Below are positions 7,254 to 12,462 of a DNA stretch of 12,462 nucleotides, in pieces. The DNA is taken from NCBI GenBank assembly GCA_900557385.1, contig USSP01000022.1:1-12462 (forward strand), written 5' to 3'. The stretch is from an uncultured Lachnospiraceae bacterium. Lineage in GTDB: Bacteria; Bacillota; Clostridia; Lachnospirales; Lachnospiraceae. Under the pieces are notes generated by a model. It was not told where the DNA came from. It worked only from the letters and a program-made list of their open reading frames with translations, and did no database searches. The stretch's first letter is position 1. Every line of letters starts with the position of its first letter. Made by a program: the position numbers and the translations under genes.

Positions 7254-8378
7254 TCATTTCCTCTGCCCATAGCCCTTAAAACATAACTGAAGCATCTCAT
7301 CCCATGTCCGGTAAATGACATCCGGGTTTAACTGCTTCGTAATCTCCTGTGCCGCACATCCTGCTTCCCGGGCTTTTTCCGGATTCTCCAAAACCTCGCA
7401 CATCTGCTGCGCCAGTGCCTCTTCCTCTCCCACAGGCACCAGCCAGCCATTCTCCCCATCACGAATCAAAAAAGCTGAGCCTCCGCAGGGACAATCCGTG
7501 GAAATGCAGGGAAGCCCCAGTGCCATTGCCTCCATCAGGGCGTTGGGCATTCCTTCATAATCGGAAGCCAGGACAAAAAGCACTGCTTCCCGGATTGCTC
7601 CTTTCACATCCGAGGTGTTTCCCTGCAGCTGTACTGCCTGGGTAAGTCCCTTTGTCCGGATTTCCTGCTCCAGTTCCTTCCGCAGGCTTCCCTCTCCGTA
7701 GAACACCAGTTGATACTCCGGATGCTTTTTCCTTACTTTCTCAAAGGCATGCAGCAAAAGCATAGGATTTTTCTGTTTTTCCAGCCGCCCAACTGCCACA
7801 ATTTCCCGGTTTCTTTTTTCTGCCGGCGCAAGATTCAAGAAGTCTCTGGCGATGGGATTGGGGATAACTGTGCTGTTTTCCATGATATGTGTGGAAAACT
7901 TAAAATAATCCCTGGCCATCCGGGTCTGGAACACATAGGCGGATGCCTTGGGGTAAAACAGCCGCATCATGGTTTGCCGAAAGGTGCCGGCATACTCCTT
8001 CACCGGATCATTACGGACACTAATGATAACCGGGAAAGGGCATTTTCCTTTCAAACTGCAGGCAAGAAAATTCGGTTCCGGCAGAAAGCTGATCAACGCC
8101 TTCGTCTGTCCGTCTTTCTGCAGCTCCCGCAGTACCTTTGCCAAAGCCCTGCGGCGCCTGGGAAAACGCACCAGCATATTCTGCTGATATTGTTCCTCCT
8201 CGGTGTCGATGGTGAGCAGACGAATCGAGGAATCCAACTCATATTCCGGCTTCGCTGCCATCAGACTGATGATCGTCACATGATAGTGCTTCGCAAAATA
8301 TTCATTACACATATTGCAGATCACCCTCTCCGCACCGCCACGGGTGAGCGAGAGGGTGAGAAAAATCAGATTTTCCAT
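7254..8378 (-). CDS. GT4-family glycosyltransferase
   Basis: This 374-residue protein has the GT-B fold plan of family 4 retaining glycosyltransferases. The N-terminal acceptor domain contains TRGGAERV (12-19). The C-terminal nucleotide-sugar domain has IPNPI (172-176), VAVGRLEKQKNP (194-205), LVFYGEG (224-230), LQGNTSDV (251-258) and the E-x7-E motif with Glu275 and Glu283 in YEGMPNALMEAMALG. There is no signal peptide, so it should act at the cytoplasmic face, adding a sugar from a nucleotide donor to a lipid-linked glycan. Donor and linkage cannot be read from sequence. It begins 8 nt after the stop of the epimerase gene, and its ribosome site (AGGA) overlaps that stop, so translation is probably coupled. 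The epimerase next door makes UDP-galacturonate a reasonable but unproven donor. Confidence 0.92.
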   Translation of the reverse strand: MENLIFLTLSLTRGGAERVICNMCNEYFAKHYHVTIISLMAAKPEYELDSSIRLLTIDTEEEQYQQNMLVRFPRRRRALAKVLRELQKDGQTKALISFLPEPNFLACSLKGKCPFPVIISVRNDPVKEYAGTFRQTMMRLFYPKASAYVFQTRMARDYFKFSTHIMENSTVIPNPIARDFLNLAPAEKRNREIVAVGRLEKQKNPMLLLHAFEKVRKKHPEYQLVFYGEGSLRKELEQEIRTKGLTQAVQLQGNTSDVKGAIREAVLFVLASDYEGMPNALMEAMALGLPCISTDCPCGGSAFLIRDGENGWLVPVGEEEALAQQMCEVLENPEKAREAGCAAQEITKQLNPDVIYRTWDEMLQLCFKGYGQRK

Positions 8379-8386
8379 ACCATTTC

Positions 8387-9379
8387 CTATTTATAATATT
8401 CCCGATACCATTCCACAAACTTCGTCAGCCCCTCTTCAATGCTGGTGGAGGGTTTAAAATCAAAGTCACGGATCAAATCACTGACATCCGCATAGGTCTG
8501 GTACACATCGCCGGGCTGCATGGGGAAAAACTCCTTCTTTGCCTCCTGCCCCAGACATTTCTCCAGGGTTTCAATGAAGGTCATCAGCTTCTCCGGCTGG
8601 TTATTTCCGATGTTGTAAATCTTGTAAAAAGCACCCTTCCTGTCCTCTTTCGGTGGATTGCAGAGAATGTTTAAAATCCCCTTCACAATGTCATCGATAT
8701 AGGTGAAATCACGATACATATCCCCATTATTGAAAATATGGATAGGCTGTCCTGCCAGGATTTTTTTCGTAAAGCTGAAATATGCCATGTCCGGTCTGCC
8801 GTAAGGTCCGTAAACGGTAAAGAACCGCAATCCGGTCAGCTTGATTTTATAAAGCTTACTGTAGGCATAAGCCATCAGCTCATTGGATTTTTTGGTTGCT
8901 GCATAAAGAGAAACCGGCTGATCCACCTGATCCTCTGTGGAAAAAGGCACCTTATCATTACCGCCATACACGGAACTGGAGGAAGCAAAAACCAGATGCT
9001 TCACCGGATAATGTCTGCATGCCTCCAAAATATGGTAAAAGCCCATCATATTGGACTGCATATAAGCATCCGGATTCTCAATACTGTAGCGCACGCCGGC
9101 CTGTGCCCCCAGATTGACCACTACATCCGGCTTCTCTGTCTCGAAAATATGAAAGACCGCCTCTTTATCTGCCAGATCTGCCTTGATAAATTTGTAGTTG
9201 GGGTACTGCTTTAAGATCGTCAGCCGTGCTTCCTTTAAGGAAACCTCATAATAATCGTTCATATTGTCAAAGCCCACTACCGTTGCTCCCTGCTCCAGCA
9301 GTGCTTTGGAGGTATGAAAGCCGATAAATCCGGCGCCTCCTGAAATCAAATACTTGTAACTGGTGTTTAACTGTTCCAT
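8387..9379 (-). CDS. UDP-glucuronate 4-epimerase-type NAD-dependent epimerase
   Basis: This is an extended SDR enzyme of 330 residues, the usual size. It has the NAD-binding GGAGFIG (14-20), Asp38 at the end of strand 2 (VVGFDN), SSSSVYGG (133-140, catalytic Ser), Y159-x3-K163 (YAATK), GPYGRPDMA (191-199) and YRDFTYIDDIV (222-232). GP(W/Y)GRPDMA together with the DNMNDYY segment is typical of enzymes interconverting UDP-glucuronate and UDP-galacturonate. Related 4-epimerases or dehydratases cannot be fully excluded. An upstream in-frame ATG at 9400 would add seven residues, but it lies inside a palindrome and has a poor ribosome site. The ATG at 9379 has GGAG five bases upstream, so I prefer it. 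Its product would supply a sugar donor to the neighbouring transferases. Confidence 0.9.
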   Translation of the reverse strand: MEQLNTSYKYLISGGAGFIGFHTSKALLEQGATVVGFDNMNDYYEVSLKEARLTILKQYPNYKFIKADLADKEAVFHIFETEKPDVVVNLGAQAGVRYSIENPDAYMQSNMMGFYHILEACRHYPVKHLVFASSSSVYGGNDKVPFSTEDQVDQPVSLYAATKKSNELMAYAYSKLYKIKLTGLRFFTVYGPYGRPDMAYFSFTKKILAGQPIHIFNNGDMYRDFTYIDDIVKGILNILCNPPKEDRKGAFYKIYNIGNNQPEKLMTFIETLEKCLGQEAKKEFFPMQPGDVYQTYADVSDLIRDFDFKPSTSIEEGLTKFVEWYREYYK

Positions 9380-9481
9380 TTCTTCTCCATTTCTGCGCAT
9401 GTTGTATGCGCCTGGTACGTTTGTATCCTTTCCTCGGCATTCCTTAGATGCTTTCCTGCATCCGAGGAAGCGTAAATCAAA
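9380..9481 (-). promoter_or_regulatory. Structured leader before the epimerase gene
   Basis: The gap between the upstream membrane-protein gene and the epimerase start carries two inverted repeats. TTCCTCGG/CCGAGGAA (9430-9437 with 9462-9469) encloses a smaller GATGC/GCATC hairpin. GCGCAT-GTTGT-ATGCGC (9395-9411) is perfect, 6-bp arms. GGAG at 9385-9388 is the ribosome site. No T-run follows either stem, so a standard intrinsic terminator is unlikely. The region may hold an internal promoter, operator or RNA-level control. Confidence 0.45.
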
Positions 9482-10348
9482 TTAAAACCGGGTATCCATG
9501 TAGATTTCGTAAGGGCCTACCACCTGCACTAATTGATATTCATAGTTTTCCATGGGTTCTGTCTTAGGCTTATAGCTGTTTAAAATCACATACCGGCAGT
9601 AGTTCTGGATTGCCTTGTCTGCCACCCATTCCACATCATAGGTATCCGCCTCCATGAGGTCAAACAATTCCCGCTCATTTCCCCAACGTTCCACCAACAT
9701 CTCCCTGCCGTAGGGCATCATCACATCCGAAGAATACTGCCGGATGAAATGAATCAGTTCCGAAGGAAATACCGCCATCACCTTGCCGTCGGAAGCAGCT
9801 TGCTCTGAAGTATCTGTTTCTTCCGTTGTCTCCGGCAAAATCGTATCGCAGATTTCCACCACTACCTGGGGAATATGATAGGCATTCTCTGCCTTGGAAA
9901 TGTATGTGCTTTTGTATACCAGACTTCCGGACAGTGCCACCACTGCTGCCAGCACTAACAGACCTACGGGCTGCACCCAGGGTCTGGGATTTCTCTGAAA
10001 TATCATCGTCTTTTCGACGTTTTTATCTGTGGTGTCCTCTCCCCCCGGCACATCCTTGTCCCTTCGCAGCAACAACATTCCCGCATAGGCAATGGACACG
10101 CCCATAGGTAAAATCCAAAGAACCCGATAATAGGTTTCCGAATCCAATAACCGCACGAAAATTTTCCGGAATAAAGGACAGGAAAAACCCGCTGCAATGA
10201 GTACGGATCCCCAGACCATCAGTCCACGGATGTCTTTTCGTTCCTCTTTCTTCCATATATAAAAGAGGGACAGAAGAAACAGCACCAATAGGGAACCCGT
10301 TCCGGCATACGCCTTCCAGATGTCAATAATCGGTTGAAAATCCCACAT
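9482..10348 (-). CDS. Membrane protein resembling the C-terminal half of DUF6077 proteins
   Basis: This 288-residue protein has four predicted membrane helices (about 18-32, 43-60, 75-94, 124-146). A predicted outer domain follows (about 150-288) with IPQVVVEICDTILP, FPSELIHFIRQYSSDVMMPYGREML, NYCRYVILN and a final GPYEIYMDTRF. It begins 17 nt after the stop of the DUF6077-like gene, with GAGGT 8 nt before the ATG. My impression is that DUF6077 proteins are usually about 600-700 residues and end in a domain like this one, so the two genes (367 + 288) would together make a normal-length member. A single frameshift does not explain the split: the upstream frame ends at TAG (10366-10368), and the downstream frame has its own TAA (10355-10357) before the ATG. 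Probably a glycan-assembly partner of its neighbour; function unproven. Confidence 0.75.
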   Translation of the reverse strand: MWDFQPIIDIWKAYAGTGSLLVLFLLSLFYIWKKEERKDIRGLMVWGSVLIAAGFSCPLFRKIFVRLLDSETYYRVLWILPMGVSIAYAGMLLLRRDKDVPGGEDTTDKNVEKTMIFQRNPRPWVQPVGLLVLAAVVALSGSLVYKSTYISKAENAYHIPQVVVEICDTILPETTEETDTSEQAASDGKVMAVFPSELIHFIRQYSSDVMMPYGREMLVERWGNERELFDLMEADTYDVEWVADKAIQNYCRYVILNSYKPKTEPMENYEYQLVQVVGPYEIYMDTRF

Positions 10349-10365
10349 CGACGTTTACCTCATTT

Positions 10366-11469
10366 CTATCGCAAAATAATGTAAAGTCCCATGTAAATCA
10401 CACAGGGCACACAACTCAGCGCCAGTTGGAACAGCAATTTCAGATTTCGTTTCTGGAGGGAAAGCACCAGTCCAAACGCCGCAATCATTAACGCTGCCAG
10501 AAAAGCCGCCAGGGAAGAACACATGGCTGAAAAGGTATTGATGCATAAGAGCAACATCCAATAGCCCCACCGCAGTGGCATGGTTTCCCGATCCTCCAGA
10601 ACCTCTTCCTTTTTCTTTACGGGAATGGTCTGGGCAAAATACAATAAAATCCAGAGAATTGCCGGAAATACCAGATTTCCCGCCATTGCTTTTCCCTGCC
10701 AGGTCCTGGTCATAAGGAAGGTTTCCTTCGTATAAAGAGACACATAACCAAACATCTGTAAAAGCGCCATGAGAATCATAAAGATGGGCAGCATCCGCTT
10801 TTTCCGGCACAGCACCTTTCCGATCTGCAGATAGATCAGATAAACCAAAGGCAGAATCACTAACGGCAGAACCGTATGGGAAAGAATGGTAGCGTGGATG
10901 CCTGTCATCCGGGCAAGCACTGCAATCCACATGGTCACCGTAGCGGTTGCATGTCTGGCATCAAACCGTGCCGCTGCGCCGGTGTAAGGATCCACCTCGT
11001 ACATGGAGCCGTTCTGGTCTGCCATCACAGACTGTGCCACATAGTAAGCATCATCTCCGTCAAAGGACGCGCGGGTCACAGCCATATAAAGCTGAAACGC
11101 CAGAAGCCCGAAAAAAATACACCAGTAAAGAATGGTAAAAACCAACGTACTGCGGCTCATGTCCTTCCTGGCTCCACGAATCAGAGATATGGACCAGGCT
11201 TTTTTCCGCAAGCTGCGCAGGAAAAGGGCAACTGCTCCCACCGCCAGCAAAGAAGTCACAATCAGATTCAATATTTCTAACACGGAAATATCCGCTTCCC
11301 GAAGCACCAACGGAACCGCAAAAAGCTGAAATACAGCAAGCATCACAAAGAAGCCGGACAGATATTGTACCCCCGGCGTCCGTTTTTCCCTGGGCATGCC
11401 GGCTAACGGAAACAGTCCTAACAAAAAGGGTAACAGGAGCAACCAGTACAACAATTTTACAATCGCCAT
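10366..11469 (-). CDS. DUF6077-like polytopic membrane protein (GT-C-like N-terminal part)
   Basis: This 367-residue, very hydrophobic protein has about nine predicted membrane helices. After the fourth (about 108-131) comes an acidic loop FDGDDAYYVAQ (136-146), placed like the first outer loop Asp motif of GT-C glycosyltransferases. Another conserved-looking loop is TRTWQGKAMAGN (254-265). GT-C enzymes use lipid-phosphate sugars at the outer membrane face, so a role in modifying a surface polysaccharide fits, but no substrate is known. A GTG at 11475 is in frame but overlaps the ribosome site GGAGG (11475-11479). The ATG at 11469, five bases after that site, is the better start. It follows the GtrA gene by 14 nt. 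The neighbouring 9482-10348 gene seems to supply the missing C-terminal part of the family. Confidence 0.78.
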   Translation of the reverse strand: MAIVKLLYWLLLLPFLLGLFPLAGMPREKRTPGVQYLSGFFVMLAVFQLFAVPLVLREADISVLEILNLIVTSLLAVGAVALFLRSLRKKAWSISLIRGARKDMSRSTLVFTILYWCIFFGLLAFQLYMAVTRASFDGDDAYYVAQSVMADQNGSMYEVDPYTGAAARFDARHATATVTMWIAVLARMTGIHATILSHTVLPLVILPLVYLIYLQIGKVLCRKKRMLPIFMILMALLQMFGYVSLYTKETFLMTRTWQGKAMAGNLVFPAILWILLYFAQTIPVKKKEEVLEDRETMPLRWGYWMLLLCINTFSAMCSSLAAFLAALMIAAFGLVLSLQKRNLKLLFQLALSCVPCVIYMGLYIILR

Positions 11470-11474
11470 AAGCA

Positions 11475-11479
11475 CCTCC
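11475..11479 (-). promoter_or_regulatory. Ribosome site fixing the DUF6077-like gene start
   Basis: GGAGG on the minus strand ends 5 nt before ATG 11469. It overlaps the alternative in-frame GTG at 11473-11475, which argues against that start. Confidence 0.65.
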
Positions 11480-11483
11480 GCTT

Positions 11484-11936
11484 TTAATCGTGCTTCTCCA
11501 GGAAAATCTTACGTGTCACAAAATTATAAACCATCACAATCGCGGTGGCGATGATCTTAGCCCCGGTATACACCAGACTGTAGCCGAAGCTTCTCACCCA
11601 TGCCCAGCTATTAAAGACAGGCTCTACAAATACCCAGATAATCAGGGAATTTAAGCCCATACCAATAAGACTTAAGATGACAAAAATCACAAATTCCGTC
11701 TTGCGGTTCATGTCCGCTTTCCGCGCAAAAACAAATTTAAAGCTGAGAATGTAGTTCACAATCACGGAAATCACAAATCCAAGCACGGAGCCGATCATGG
11801 ATGCCTGGGTAAAAAAGCTTTCTCCTAAGGCTTTCAGCAGGATATTCATGGTAAGCAGACCCACCAGATAGTCGATGAAAAAGCAGACCACACCTACCAC
11901 GCCGAATTTTAAAATCTGTTCCATCAGTTTCTTCAT
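11484..11936 (-). CDS. GtrA-family membrane protein
   Basis: This 150-residue protein has the four-helix plan of the GtrA/DPMS family: helices about 8-33, 44-66, 81-104 and 119-140. Family-typical stretches are KFGVVGVVCFFIDYLV near the N-terminus, NYILSFKFVFA at the end of helix 2 and VYNFVTRKIFLE at the C-terminus. Family members are thought to help move polyprenyl-phosphate-linked sugars across the cytoplasmic membrane for later transfer to polysaccharide or teichoic acid. That fits the DUF6077-like GT-C-type protein directly downstream. It starts 49 nt after the acyltransferase stop; the ribosome site is weak (purine-rich AAAGAG). Confidence 0.92.
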   Translation of the reverse strand: MKKLMEQILKFGVVGVVCFFIDYLVGLLTMNILLKALGESFFTQASMIGSVLGFVISVIVNYILSFKFVFARKADMNRKTEFVIFVILSLIGMGLNSLIIWVFVEPVFNSWAWVRSFGYSLVYTGAKIIATAIVMVYNFVTRKIFLEKHD

Positions 11937-11985
11937 TTTCTCTTTACTCTCTATACTTTCTTATTTTTCCTCTAATGCTATTCTC

Positions 11986-12462
11986 TTAAGCCAAACCGCA
12001 CAACATGCGGAATACTTTCACTTTATCAATCACATACTTCGATAAGACCAGACAAATTCCCGTATCCAGGATAAAATTGCCCAAAATCAAAATCCAGGGA
12101 TTGGTGATTCCCAGTGCGGACACCAGGATTGTCCTGGTTACCACCAGCGCATAACCATCCAGCAGATATAGCTGCAAAGAATAACGACTGCAATCCAGGA
12201 AAAAACCATGCACCCGGTTCCGGCTTTTCTTCACCAATGCCGTGCCGTCACTTTCCAGATACTCAATGGAGGGATTGGGACCCTTTAAAATCAGCTCTGC
12301 CAGTTTAAAGCAAATCAACGCACCATTGAGTGCCACCAGCATCTGGAGCAAATCCTGAATTCTGTCGGTATACTGATCCAGTAACGGAATTTCCACGCCA
12401 AACAACGGCAAGCCCCGCTCCAGCTGCATGTACATCATGAAAAACAAGGCAGATGCCAACAG
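11986..12462 (-). CDS. Acyltransferase-3-like membrane protein (5' end outside window)
   Basis: The last 158 codons are present; the frame is open to the right edge, so the start lies outside. There are hydrophobic segments at the visible N-terminus, around LVALNGALICFKLAELIL and near the end. The motif SRYSLQLYLLDGYALVVTRTI, followed by GITNPWILILGNF and a final helix ending KYVIDKVKVFRML, matches the C-terminal helices of acyltransferase family 3 (OafA-like) proteins, which O-acylate surface sugars. The catalytic His region near the N-terminus is not in the window, so this rests on the C-terminus alone. It is the first gene seen of the glycan block. Confidence 0.75.
   Translation of the reverse strand: MLASALFFMMYMQLERGLPLFGVEIPLLDQYTDRIQDLLQMLVALNGALICFKLAELILKGPNPSIEYLESDGTALVKKSRNRVHGFFLDCSRYSLQLYLLDGYALVVTRTILVSALGITNPWILILGNFILDTGICLVLSKYVIDKVKVFRMLCGLA

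Noticed and set aside
7710..8396. 228-codon plus-strand frame
   Set aside because: Antisense to the glycosyltransferase gene, no domain recognised; the minus-strand frame has clear GT4 motifs.
8387..9400. Start of the epimerase at ATG 9400
   Set aside because: This ATG lies in the GCGCAT palindrome and has a poor ribosome site; ATG 9379 has GGAG at good distance.
10355..10930. 191-codon minus-strand frame inside the DUF6077-like gene
   Set aside because: It is a shadow in the frame of the downstream gene; its product is not hydrophobic like the family and it ends at TAA before the downstream ATG.

Overview
The window looks like a low-to-mid GC Firmicute chromosome, most likely a gut Lachnospiraceae (Clostridia). 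The basis is AGGAGG-type ribosome sites, a secreted coiled-coil protein with a VLGA/TGD-type tail, a zinc-ribbon/one-TM/repetitive-ectodomain protein, a DUF6077-like membrane protein and codon choice. The assignment comes from family resemblance and was not tested by any search. Every recognisable gene but one is on the minus strand.

From right to left, which is the direction of transcription, 12462 to 7254 is a cell-surface polysaccharide block. It holds the C-terminal part of an acyltransferase-3-like membrane protein (5' end outside the window), a GtrA-family membrane protein, a DUF6077-like polytopic protein and a second membrane protein that looks like the other half of the same family. 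A UDP-glucuronate 4-epimerase-type dehydratase/epimerase and a GT4 glycosyltransferase follow. Spacings are mostly 8 to 50 nt, which suggests co-transcription, except for a 102-nt structured leader before the epimerase. Inferred joint role: making, flipping, acylating and assembling a surface glycan that may contain galacturonic acid.

Next, also on the minus strand, 7107-4756 encodes a cytoplasmic zinc ribbon, a 4 x 14-residue acidic repeat, one membrane helix and a large Asp/Tyr-rich outer domain. At the left edge, 3116-1 encodes a secreted, mostly coiled-coil surface protein of more than 1038 residues whose last residues lie outside the window.

The exception is 3436-4735, between those two surface-protein genes. 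It has a plus-strand PD-(D/E)XK-nuclease-like gene that appears to start at a rare ATT codon behind a strong ribosome site. After it comes a gene-free stretch with a very regular element: four dyads GGGCA-N23-TGCCC, each with exactly the same internal spacing, laid out mirror-symmetrically (outer pair mutually inverted, inner pair mutually inverted). A 13-bp-stem hairpin and a 10-12 nt tandem repeat follow. This dyad element is the most unusual thing in the window and is my candidate for something undescribed. Other points of interest are a tandem direct repeat in the promoter of the coiled-coil gene, the split DUF6077-like gene, and two inverted repeats in the epimerase leader.
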